From positions 1,113,001-1,177,000 of the forward strand of contig NZ_CP116967.1 in the NCBI RefSeq assembly GCF_032050975.1: DNA of 64,000 bases, in the 5' to 3' direction. The position numbers were made by a program, and so were the translations under genes. The notes beneath the pieces are model-generated. The model was not told the DNA's origin, did no database searches, and saw only the letters and a list, made by a program, of their open reading frames with translations. Positions within the stretch are counted from its first letter, which is position 1, and every line of letters starts with the position of its first letter. Positions 19,680 to 27,615 of the stretch are shown piece by piece. Source of the stretch: Candidatus Nitrospira allomarina. GTDB taxonomy: Bacteria; Nitrospirota; Nitrospiria; Nitrospirales; UBA8639.

Positions 19680-20561
19680 TTAGGGAGAAGGCGAGACAGG
19701 CGGTTTTGGTAAAGAAGAAATGGGAGCAGGCTGAAATGAGGTAATAACCAGGACCGCTTCCAGGTTGGCAAAATCGACAATTGGATCAATTTCACCCAAT
19801 TGAAATAAGTCGGTATCGGCTTTGGTAACCTGTTGAATCCGGCCAATTTGGAGTCCACGGGGAAAATCATCCGTTAATCCAGATGTGACCACTGGATCTC
19901 CTGGTTGGACAGGCGATAGAGGAGGCAGATATTTCATTTGAATGGTTCCTTGAGGCGTTCCCTGGACCAGACCCTCATCCCGGCTTTTTTGGATCATCCC
20001 GGTAATCGCGACGTTGGGGTCGGAAAGCAGAAGCACGACGGCCGTCGTGGGGTTTACTCGTACCACACGACCTACCACTCCGGCATCGGTGATGACTCCC
20101 ATTTCCGGATGAACGCCGTCTTGGTTACCTTTATTGATGATCATCGCCCGATACCAATTGGACACGTTCCGGCCGATGATTCGAGCCGGAAGGGTCGTCA
20201 TGGGTGTGGTTTTCTGAAACGCCAGCAATTGTTGATATTGCACGGCAATGATGGCATGTTCTCGAAGAGTATTCTGCTCACCTTGTAAGCGCTGAACTTC
20301 CTGCTTGAGCTGTTGGTTTTCTTCCCAAACATTTTGTAAGTCGATGTATTGGTCCCAGGCGTGACCGATAGAACTCTGTATCGAGGCGACAACATGAAGA
20401 GGGACTTCAAGAATTCGGGCGAAAGGCCCTCCCACATGACTTAACCATTCCTGAGATTGTCGAGGCAGAAACAGCAGGAGGGCGAGGAATAGAATGAAGA
20501 TAACTCCTAGGACTCGCCGGATACTTGTGGATATGGGAAAATTTGGCTCTGATCGAGGCAT
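19680..20561 (-). CDS. mreC: Rod shape-determining protein MreC
   Basis: 293 residues. One N-terminal transmembrane helix (VLGVIFILFLALLLFLP), a periplasmic coiled coil (~75-105, QQLKQEVQRLQGEQNTLREH) and the double beta-barrel domain with ARIIGRNVSNWYRAMIINKG and VVGRVVRVNPTTAVVLLL. The C-terminal ~25 residues are proline/serine-rich. It bridges cytoplasmic MreB to periplasmic PBP2. It starts 16 bases after mreB. Confidence 0.96.
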   Translation of the reverse strand: MPRSEPNFPISTSIRRVLGVIFILFLALLLFLPRQSQEWLSHVGGPFARILEVPLHVVASIQSSIGHAWDQYIDLQNVWEENQQLKQEVQRLQGEQNTLREHAIIAVQYQQLLAFQKTTPMTTLPARIIGRNVSNWYRAMIINKGNQDGVHPEMGVITDAGVVGRVVRVNPTTAVVLLLSDPNVAITGMIQKSRDEGLVQGTPQGTIQMKYLPPLSPVQPGDPVVTSGLTDDFPRGLQIGRIQQVTKADTDLFQLGEIDPIVDFANLEAVLVITSFQPAPISSLPKPPVSPSP

Positions 20562-20577
20562 GCAAATTGAGGGAAGC

Positions 20578-21621
20578 TCAGGGATTCAGCCTGGAATGCG
20601 AGGAAATTTTCCGAAGGAGGCTGAATTCCTCAAGAGTTTTCCCTACTCCCAAGACAACCGAGGTTAAGGGGTCATCGACCGTGACAATGGGTAAAGACGT
20701 TTCTTCACGTAGTCGATTATCCAGCCCTTGAAGCATCGATCCGCCTCCGGTCAGCACGATCCCCCGGTCAATAATATCCCCTGCCAATTCAGGCGGAGTG
20801 TTTTCCAAGGCCAGACGGATGGCTCGGATGATGGTGGTGAGGCAATCTTGTAACGCTTCTCGTATTTCATTGTCGTCAACGAGGATCGTTCTGGGGATGC
20901 CGGATACTACATCTCTCCCTTTGACGGCCATTTGCTTTTTTTCAGGCAGAGGGTAGGCTGAGCCGATTTCCATCTTGATGCGTTCTGCCATATGTTCGCC
21001 GATTAATAAGCTGTATTCCCGCTTGAGATAGCTTGTGATCGCTCCATCTAGTTGGTCGCCGGCGATACGGACCGATTCACTGTATACAATGCCTCCCAGG
21101 GAGATCACGGCGATGTCGGTAGTGCCTCCTCCGATATCGACGACCATGTTGCCGGAAGGCTCGGTAATCGGTAATCCTGCCCCAATAGCCGCGGCAACCG
21201 GTTCCTCAATGAGATAAACTTCACGGGCACCAGCGAGCTCAGCCGATTCCTTGACGGCACGTTGTTCGACTTGTGTGATCCTGGACGGGACACCAATAAT
21301 GATGCGTGGCCTGAGGAGAGTTCCCCCGCGATGAACTTTTTGGATAAAGTGCCGTAACATGTGTTCCGTCATGTCAAAATCAGCAATTACACCCTCTCGC
21401 ATGGGACGAATGGCGGTGAGATTGCCCGGGGTTCGACCGATCATTCGCTTCGCTTCTTCCCCAACCGCGAGAAGTTTTTTTGAGTTTGTCTCAACTGTCA
21501 CGACGGAAGGTTCGTTCAGGACAATCCCTTTCCCCTTGATATAAATTAAGGTAGAAGAGGTTCCCAGATCGATGGCCATATCTTGGGAAAAATGGCTAAT
21601 ACAATAATTGAATATACCCAT
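20578..21621 (-). CDS. mreB: Actin-like cell shape protein MreB
   Basis: 347 residues. Actin-fold ATPase: phosphate-1 [20 protein letters not shown], the [13 protein letters not shown] segment, phosphate-2 [15 protein letters not shown] and the adenosine motif [11 protein letters not shown]. It forms membrane-bound filaments that steer lateral wall synthesis, implying a rod or curved-rod cell. It is the first gene of the five-gene shape operon; the promoter should lie in 21622-22032. Confidence 0.98.
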   Translation of the reverse strand: MGIFNYCISHFSQDMAIDLGTSSTLIYIKGKGIVLNEPSVVTVETNSKKLLAVGEEAKRMIGRTPGNLTAIRPMREGVIADFDMTEHMLRHFIQKVHRGGTLLRPRIIIGVPSRITQVEQRAVKESAELAGAREVYLIEEPVAAAIGAGLPITEPSGNMVVDIGGGTTDIAVISLGGIVYSESVRIAGDQLDGAITSYLKREYSLLIGEHMAERIKMEIGSAYPLPEKKQMAVKGRDVVSGIPRTILVDDNEIREALQDCLTTIIRAIRLALENTPPELAGDIIDRGIVLTGGGSMLQGLDNRLREETSLPIVTVDDPLTSVVLGVGKTLEEFSLLRKISSHSRLNP

Positions 21622-22032
21622 GTGAAGTGTTGAGACCTATTAATTTCAGAGGGTGGGCGACAATGGCGGATTCGGAATTAGGATTGTTAGAGTCTTTCTT
21701 CGCTCCAGGGGAAATAGATAACCTTTGCTGCTTTATGGATGTATCGACGTTTGGTCGTTGTTCACGATTGGCCGGAAACCACTTAAATTTGGTTCTGGGC
21801 TGGATGAATCGTTGTCGGCACTCACTTATTTCCACCTAAGTAGTTAGCAGGTGGAGCCATAAGGTTGGATTGTCCCCTGTCGCAGGGAAAAGTATATCAG
21901 AAGTCTTAAAAGACCACAAAGAAAAGGCGGAGATGAATACAACTCTGGAAAAAACTCTTCCTGGCTCTTGCCAGAAGGGGATGAATGTAGATAATTAGAG
22001 TCCGCAAATTTTCAAAAAGAAGGATACATTCC
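21622..22032. other. Divergent regulatory region between mreB and leuC
   Basis: No gene is seen in these 411 bases. Two hairpins are visible: TCCACCT-11 nt-AGGTGGA at 21831-21855 and CCCTG-TCG-CAGGG at 21875-21887. The second is followed by AAAAG, without a T run. They lie in what would be the leader of leuC. No leucine-rich leader peptide was found, so attenuation is not supported. Confidence 0.4.
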
Positions 22033-23439
22033 ATGGCAAGCAAAACATTGTTTGAAAAGATTTGGGATCAACATGTGGTTCGTGAAGAACCAGATGGAAC
22101 AACCTTATTATATATTGACCGACATTTGGTGCATGAAGTGACTTCTCCTCAAGCCTTTGAAGGGCTTCGGTTAGCCGGAAGAAGGCCACGACGTCCAACC
22201 GCGGCGCTTGCTGTTCCCGATCACAATGTTCCAACCACCGACCGGTCGCAGGGTATTGCCGATCCCATGAGTGCCTTGCAAATTTCAACCTTGGAAGGCA
22301 ACTGCGAAGAATTTGGAATAACGTATTATGGGATGGAGGATATCCGGCAAGGCATTGTTCATGTGATCGGACCTGAACAAGGGTTGACGCTACCGGGGAT
22401 GACAATTGTGTGTGGAGATTCTCATACCTCCACTCATGGAGCGTTTGGCGCCTTGGCGTTTGGTATTGGTACTTCAGAGGTCGAGCATGTGCTGGCGACG
22501 CAATGCTTGGTTCAAAAACGACCAAAAACTATGGAAATTCGTGTGGAGGGCAGGCTTCCTGACTATTGTTCTTCCAAAGATGTGATTCTGGCGATTATCG
22601 GGCAAATTGGTATTGGTGGTGGAAACGGTTTTGTCGTGGAATATACGGGTTCGGTGATCCGATCGTTTTCAATGGAGGGCCGGATGACCCTTTGTAACAT
22701 GTCTATTGAAGCGGGAGCGCGCGCTGGTCTTGTCAGTCCAGACGAATCGACGGTCGCATACGTGAAGAGCCGACCCCTCAGTCCGAAAGGAGCGCTGTTT
22801 CAACAGGCCAAGTCGGATTGGCTAAATTTGAAAACCGACCCTGGAGCCAGGTTTGATAAGGTTGTTGAGCTGCGAGGAGAAGATGTTTCTCCTCAAGTGA
22901 CTTGGGGGACCAATCCTGGAATGGTGACTGATGTGAATGGCCATGTGCCCGATCCTGGATCCATTGCGGATGAAAAATTGCGGATGGCCACAGAACGGGC
23001 CTTAGCGTATATGGGGTTGCCAGCTGGCATCCCTATATGTGACATCCGGGTCGATCGAGTCTTCATCGGATCCTGCACAAACTCACGAATTGAGGACTTG
23101 CGGGTGGCGGCTCGGTATGTCAAAGGAAAGCGCGTCGCTCCAAGTGTCAAGGCTATGGTGGTCCCAGGATCAGGGTTAGTCAAACACCAAGCGGAAGAAG
23201 AAGGGTTGGATCGGATTTTTCGCGAAGCGGGGTTTGAATGGCGTGAACCGGGGTGCAGTATGTGCCTCGCCATGAATGCGGACGTGCTCACACCGGGAGA
23301 ACGATGTGCTTCAACCAGTAATCGAAATTTCGAGGGACGTCAGGGTAAAGGCGGACGGACGCACTTAGTCTCCCCTGCCATGGCTGCTGCTGCTGCGGTT
23401 GAAGGACATTTTGTGGATATTCGTGACTGGAAGCTGTGA
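22033..23439 (+). CDS. leuC: 3-isopropylmalate dehydratase large subunit
   Basis: 468 residues, usual length. Aconitase-family [4Fe-4S] enzyme that isomerises 2- to 3-isopropylmalate in leucine synthesis. It has the substrate region [20 protein letters not shown], and the cluster ligands are the cysteine in [12 protein letters not shown] and the pair in [10 protein letters not shown]. An AGAAGGA site lies before the ATG. leuD follows after 69 bases. Confidence 0.98.
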   Translation: MASKTLFEKIWDQHVVREEPDGTTLLYIDRHLVHEVTSPQAFEGLRLAGRRPRRPTAALAVPDHNVPTTDRSQGIADPMSALQISTLEGNCEEFGITYYGMEDIRQGIVHVIGPEQGLTLPGMTIVCGDSHTSTHGAFGALAFGIGTSEVEHVLATQCLVQKRPKTMEIRVEGRLPDYCSSKDVILAIIGQIGIGGGNGFVVEYTGSVIRSFSMEGRMTLCNMSIEAGARAGLVSPDESTVAYVKSRPLSPKGALFQQAKSDWLNLKTDPGARFDKVVELRGEDVSPQVTWGTNPGMVTDVNGHVPDPGSIADEKLRMATERALAYMGLPAGIPICDIRVDRVFIGSCTNSRIEDLRVAARYVKGKRVAPSVKAMVVPGSGLVKHQAEEEGLDRIFREAGFEWREPGCSMCLAMNADVLTPGERCASTSNRNFEGRQGKGGRTHLVSPAMAAAAAVEGHFVDIRDWKL

Positions 23440-23508
23440 GATTCATGAGGGGATTCTTTTGTCTACAGGATGGCCATTACTTCCTCTAGCATAACACGGG
23501 AGATAGAT

Positions 23509-24144
23509 ATGCAAGCGTTTACTATATTGACGGGAACGGTCGCTCCGTTAAATCGGGGAAATGTCGATACGGATCAAATCATCCCGAAACAATATTTGAA
23601 AACGATCCATCGCACCGGCCTCAAAGAGGGATTGTTTGCCGATTGGCGGCGACGTGCGGATGGGTCTCCGGATCATGATTTTTTTGTCAACCAACCGCGC
23701 TATCAAGAGGCCACGATTTTGTTGACCCGTGAAAATTTCGGGTGTGGGTCCTCAAGGGAACATGCTCCATGGGCTTTGTTGGACTATGGCATTCGTTGTA
23801 TTCTGGCTCCGAGTTTTGCCGATATTTTCTACAATAATTGTTTCCAGAATGGAATTCTTCCCGTCGAGCTTCCAGGAGAACACATCCAAACCTTATTTGA
23901 CCGGGTAGCCCATACCGACCAATATCACATCACAGTCGACTTGGCTCAGCAGGTGGTCACCCTTCCTGAAGGGGAAACGTATTCGTTCGCATTGGATCCA
24001 TTTCGCAAGGATTGTTTGTTAAAGGGATTAGACGGAATAGGGCTCACGCTTCAACACGAATCTGCAATTGCCGCTTATGAAAAACGCAGGGCTCAGGAGG
24101 CCCCCTGGCTCTTTCAGGATTTTTCCTCTTCAGACCGCTTGTGA
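23509..24144 (+). CDS. leuD: 3-isopropylmalate dehydratase small subunit
   Basis: 211 residues. It supplies the swivelling domain of the isomerase with LeuC. Signatures: NVDTDQIIPKQYLK, LTRENFGCGSSREHAPWAL and FADIFYNNCFQNGILPV. The frame is open 13 codons earlier, but GGGAGAT sits just before the ATG at 23509 and MQAFTILTGTVAPLNR matches the normal start of the family. Confidence 0.97.
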   Translation: MQAFTILTGTVAPLNRGNVDTDQIIPKQYLKTIHRTGLKEGLFADWRRRADGSPDHDFFVNQPRYQEATILLTRENFGCGSSREHAPWALLDYGIRCILAPSFADIFYNNCFQNGILPVELPGEHIQTLFDRVAHTDQYHITVDLAQQVVTLPEGETYSFALDPFRKDCLLKGLDGIGLTLQHESAIAAYEKRRAQEAPWLFQDFSSSDRL

Positions 24145-24167
24145 ACGTCTCTTGATCTTCTCGACTA

Positions 24168-24206
24168 ATCGGGATGGGCCTGGAAGGACCCATCTCGATT
24201 CTTCTT
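24168..24206 (+). terminator. Possible terminator after leuD
   Basis: ATCGGGATGGG (24168-24178) pairs with CCCATCTCGAT (24189-24199) over 11 bp with one G-T, with a loop of 10, followed by the T-rich TCTTCTT. The tail is weaker than a classical T run. Confidence 0.5.
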
Positions 24207-24390
24207 ACGATCTTACCGGAACTAGCATTGGCCCATGTCCGTTGAGTGGGGCGCAGCGCAGAGTGGACATTATTCTCAATCCGAGGGATGATGGGTTCTT
24301 GAGATCATCCCCGTCTCCTTTATCCTGTTCTCGTATATTGCTGGAAATACCCTGCATGGGAGTCATTGCCCAGAGCCGCACCCCCAAAAG

Positions 24391-26388
24391 ATGAGTGAAG
24401 TCCACATCCTACGGGATGTCCTCATTATTTTTTCTATTTCTGTTCTGGTTGTTTTTGTTTTTCAAAAACTCCGGCTACCGGCAGTTGCGGGATTTTTAGT
24501 TTCTGGCACCTTAGTGGGGCCTTACGGCCTGAACCTCATTTCCGATCTACACCAAGTCGAAACTCTCGCCGAAATCGGTGTGGTATTGTTGCTATTTACC
24601 ATAGGCTTGGAAACTTCTCTTTCGCGAATACGGGCTTCCAGAAGGCTCTTATGGGTTGGAGGTCCCCTGCAAATTTTAAGTATGCTGAGTGTTGTAGCAC
24701 TTGGGGGTTGGTTTCTGGGTCGATCATGGGAAGAATCGGTTTTCTGGGGACTGTTGTTGTCGTTGAGCAGCACCGCCATTGTCCTTAAGATTCTGGGAGA
24801 TCGAGGAGAAATGGATGCGTTGCATGGGCAAGCGACCATGGCGATTCTTATTTTTCAGGATCTAGCCGTTGTGGCTATGATTTTACTGACTCCGGTACTG
24901 GGAACGGGTTCCCAAGGGGAGACCGGGGTCATTGTCGAAACGCTCGTGAAATCCGTTTTGGTTGTGGGGTTGATCGTGTTGGCTGCTCGGGTTCTTGTCC
25001 CTCATGTTCTTCATCTTATTGTGGGGACTCGAAGTCGAGAGTTATTTCTCCTGTCGATTATTGTATTGGGGCTGGGAACGGCTTGGTTGACTTCCCTCGC
25101 GGGATTGTCATTGGCTCTAGGCGCATTTATCGCGGGGCTAGTGATTTCTGAATCGGAATATAGTCATCAGGCACTGGCCGAAGTCATTCCTTTTCGGGAT
25201 AGTTTTAATAGTTTATTTTTTGTCTCAGTGGGGATGTTAATGAATCCCTCGGTCATCGCGGAATTTCCCATTTTGGTGATGGGATTATTGGTGCTTGTCG
25301 TGTTAGGCAAGTTCCTCACAGGAACCGGAGCGGTATTCCTTGCTGGAGTTCCCGTTTCTACTGCATTATTAACGGGGGTGGCATTAGCGCAGGTGGGAGA
25401 GTTTGCCTTTATCCTGGCCCGGGTGGGGCAGGGAGAAGGATTATTGAATACCCATGCCTATAATATATTTCTTGCAGTATCGGTGTTGTCCATGACAATT
25501 ACGCCATTTTTGATTCAATGGGCTCCCCGCCTGGCTAGACGAACTGAGGCTCTTGACCGCCTAAAACATTGGTTCCCTCGACGTCAGGTCAATGTGCGGC
25601 AAAGTATCAAGATTAAAGTCAAAGACCATGTCATTATCGTGGGTTATGGCTTAAATGGCCGGAATCTTGCCAGGGTTTTAAGTGATATGGAGATTCCATT
25701 TGTGGTGCTGGACGTCAATCCTGATGTCGTGCAGGCTGATCAAAAAAAGGGACGGGGCACCATGCTCTATGGGGATGGGACGAATCCCAGAGTGTTGACT
25801 CAAGCCGGCATCTTATTGGCGCGAGTACTCGTGGTGGCTACCTCTGACCCTTTTGGCGCGCGCCGAATTGTTCAACAAGCACGACAACTGAATCCCAATC
25901 TTCATATTGTCGTACGAACACGATATTTAAAGGAATTGCAGGACCTTCAAGAACTAGGAGCCAATGATGTCGTGCCGGAAGAATTCGAAACATCAATTGA
26001 AATTTTTGCCTTGGTTCTGCGTACCTATCAGACGCCGAAGAACAGGATTCAAGATAAAGTTGAACAAATTCGTCGGGAAGGGTATCTCCTACTCCGGAGA
26101 GGGGAGCTCCCTGAGTTAGCACACCATCTGCGTGCTGGGACATTGGCTGATGTGCAAGTCGATACCTGTCGGGTGGAAAACGATTCTCCCGCGTTGGGGA
26201 AACCATTGACGCAGTTGCATATCCATGGACGGACAGGCGCTTCGGTGATTGCGATTACACGGGATGGCGTGACGCAATCCAATCCTTCTCACGAAACGAT
26301 TCTGGAGCCAGGTGATGTCCTCGTCCTTCTTGGTGCGCGTGAGCAAATCCGTAAGGCCATCGCCTTGCTCGTGGATGTCAAAATGTAA
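24391..26388 (+). CDS. CPA2-family cation:proton antiporter with TrkA-N and TrkA-C domains (KefB-like)
   Basis: 665 residues. Residues 1-~385 form the Na+/H+ exchanger-type membrane domain (~12 segments, e.g. GFLVSGTLVGPYGLNLI, FTIGLETSL). Residues ~410-530 are a TrkA-N/RCK Rossmann domain with VIIVGYGLNGRNLARVL and a conserved acidic strand end (VVLDVNP). Residues ~570-660 are a TrkA-C domain. Such proteins exchange K+ or Na+ for protons and are gated by nucleotides or glutathione adducts. The start ATG has only a weak upstream site. A fragment of a paralogue of this gene lies at 29551-29629. Confidence 0.92.
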   Translation: MSEVHILRDVLIIFSISVLVVFVFQKLRLPAVAGFLVSGTLVGPYGLNLISDLHQVETLAEIGVVLLLFTIGLETSLSRIRASRRLLWVGGPLQILSMLSVVALGGWFLGRSWEESVFWGLLLSLSSTAIVLKILGDRGEMDALHGQATMAILIFQDLAVVAMILLTPVLGTGSQGETGVIVETLVKSVLVVGLIVLAARVLVPHVLHLIVGTRSRELFLLSIIVLGLGTAWLTSLAGLSLALGAFIAGLVISESEYSHQALAEVIPFRDSFNSLFFVSVGMLMNPSVIAEFPILVMGLLVLVVLGKFLTGTGAVFLAGVPVSTALLTGVALAQVGEFAFILARVGQGEGLLNTHAYNIFLAVSVLSMTITPFLIQWAPRLARRTEALDRLKHWFPRRQVNVRQSIKIKVKDHVIIVGYGLNGRNLARVLSDMEIPFVVLDVNPDVVQADQKKGRGTMLYGDGTNPRVLTQAGILLARVLVVATSDPFGARRIVQQARQLNPNLHIVVRTRYLKELQDLQELGANDVVPEEFETSIEIFALVLRTYQTPKNRIQDKVEQIRREGYLLLRRGELPELAHHLRAGTLADVQVDTCRVENDSPALGKPLTQLHIHGRTGASVIAITRDGVTQSNPSHETILEPGDVLVLLGAREQIRKAIALLVDVKM

Positions 26389-26567
26389 AAGGCTTGGTCT
26401 TGCCCGGGCCTATTTGGACGGCGGGTAAGCCCGTATGGTCGATTCCTCTACAAAATCGTTCCACCCAATGATTATGGCTTATCTTCTTCAGGTGTAGAAC
26501 GTCGCTGGGGTGATCTTTTAAAGCTCTTGGAATCAGGCTTGCCTGCCATGAGGGCTCCATGCTGGAG
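26389..26567. other. Single-copy spacer between the antiporter gene and the first repeat copy
   Basis: 179 bases without a recognisable gene. There is a possible CGGGC/GCCCG pairing near 26406-26434, but no T run behind it. Confidence 0.35.
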
Positions 26568-26893
26568 AAACCCTGCATCCCAGGTGGGTCCTGGAAGGGG
26601 ATGCGATGTCGTCTGGGCTTTCGGTGAAGGAAAGCTTCGCGAATGGATCTTTTCGTATTCCAAACCAGAGGGCCTCGTCAAGTAAGCTTTGAGCCTTCAC
26701 GCCTTGCGCACGTCTCAAGGAGAAGGAAGAAGACCTGGCAAACGTGCCGTTCAAGAACGATCATGATTGGACGCCAAGTGCCAGAAGAATTCTCCAACCT
26801 TCCCTGCCTGGTTGATGCCTAAAGGCTTTTGGGGATCCACCGATAAAAGCCCGTGAAGTAATTGGTCACGTGTCTCCTCACTCAAAAGCGAGT

Positions 26894-26922
26894 TTGGATC
26901 ATTCGAACGAAGATGGCATAAC
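26894..26922 (+). promoter_or_regulatory. Promoter-like site upstream of riboswitch 1
   Basis: TTGGAT, 17-base spacer, CATAAC. Transcription from here would begin about 12-18 bases before the aptamer's P1 helix, as expected for a riboswitch leader. The same layout (TTGAAT-17-CATAAC) is kept in the second copy. Matches to consensus are only partial. Confidence 0.45.
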
Positions 26923-26940
26923 ACAACGTAAACTAGTGGC

Positions 26941-27028
26941 CTCTTTCCGATAAAAGCAAACCCATTGTGAAGTGGGGACGCAAAGCCACGGGTCAGAATT
27001 TCTGATAGCCGGGTTACCGAAGAAAGAG
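26941..27028 (+). promoter_or_regulatory. Cyclic di-GMP-I (GEMM-I) riboswitch, copy 1
   Basis: It contains the conserved GEMM-I blocks GCAAACC, GGGACGCAAAGCC and TAGCCGGGTTACCGA. P1 closes with CTCTTTC (26941-26947) against GAAAGAG (27022-27028). P1b is CCCATT-GTGA-AGTGGG, with a GNRA tetraloop as in the known aptamer. P2 has TCAGA/TCTGA. It binds the second messenger c-di-GMP and controls the gene starting at 27076. Inference on mechanism: the aptamer's GGGTTACC (27011-27018) can pair with GGTATCCC (27068-27075) between the ribosome-binding site and the ATG (7 of 8 bp). Ligand binding could then free the start site (an ON switch). Confidence 0.93.
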
Positions 27029-27075
27029 AGACGTGCGGGAATGGGGCCTCTGTATGTGTGCGAAGGAGGTATCCC

Positions 27076-27615
27076 ATGTCCGATGGTCGTGCGGCGAGTC
27101 GTCTAAAAAGGTGTCTAGCGTGGTGTATGCTTGGCAGTTGCCTCCTTTTTCTCCCGCAGGGGGCACAAGCCGCCACCAGTGATTCGGCTACCCTCCAATG
27201 GACCGCCAATCAAGAGGCCAATTTAGCGGGATATCGGATCTATCGAGGAACCAACCCCGGGGTTTATGGGGTTCCCACGACGGTCGGGAAGATCACGACC
27301 CATCAATATACCAACTTACCCACGGACAAAACGCACTATTTTACGGTTACGGCTTTCGATGCCTCGGGCAATGAAAGTCTTCCCTCCCCCGAGGTGAAAA
27401 AATATATCGCACCGTCCTCCCCCTCTTCCGGTTCCTCGAGTCCGCCGCCGTCCTCCTCGCTCAGTATTTCGAATCTGACCGTTGCCAGTGGAGCCACGTA
27501 CCTGGTGGCCGCCGTCGGCCTCCAAGCCGGGGGGGACGGTGTATCGCGACCGCGCCTATACCTTTACCACGGTCCCTACGAGTGTGCAGGGCGCGGCCTA
27601 TATCCAAACGGCTAA
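27076..27615 (+). CDS. Exported fibronectin-III protein, N-terminal part (frameshifted gene 1)
   Basis: 179 residues before the frame ends. AAGGAGGT lies 5 bases before the ATG. Residues 1-~32 are a signal peptide (KRCLAWCMLGSCLLFLPQGAQA). Residues ~34-118 are a fibronectin type III domain (ATLQWTANQEANLAGYRIYR...HYFTVTAFDASGNES), then a serine/proline linker. The ~140-residue domain begins at ~130, but is cut by seven G at 27529-27535 where the sister copies have six. The frame then runs into junk ending GRGLYPNG. Removing one G joins this to 27482-29557 and gives an 826-residue protein. Confidence 0.8.
   Translation: MSDGRAASRLKRCLAWCMLGSCLLFLPQGAQAATSDSATLQWTANQEANLAGYRIYRGTNPGVYGVPTTVGKITTHQYTNLPTDKTHYFTVTAFDASGNESLPSPEVKKYIAPSSPSSGSSSPPPSSSLSISNLTVASGATYLVAAVGLQAGGDGVSRPRLYLYHGPYECAGRGLYPNG

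Noticed and set aside
21831-21887. leuC leader hairpins as an attenuator or T-box
   Set aside because: No leucine-codon leader peptide, no T-box sequence and no terminator with a T run.
26533-26754. Minus-strand frame in the upstream part of the long repeat as a gene
   Set aside because: It recurs in both copies only because the DNA is duplicated; no ribosome-binding site and no recognisable family.
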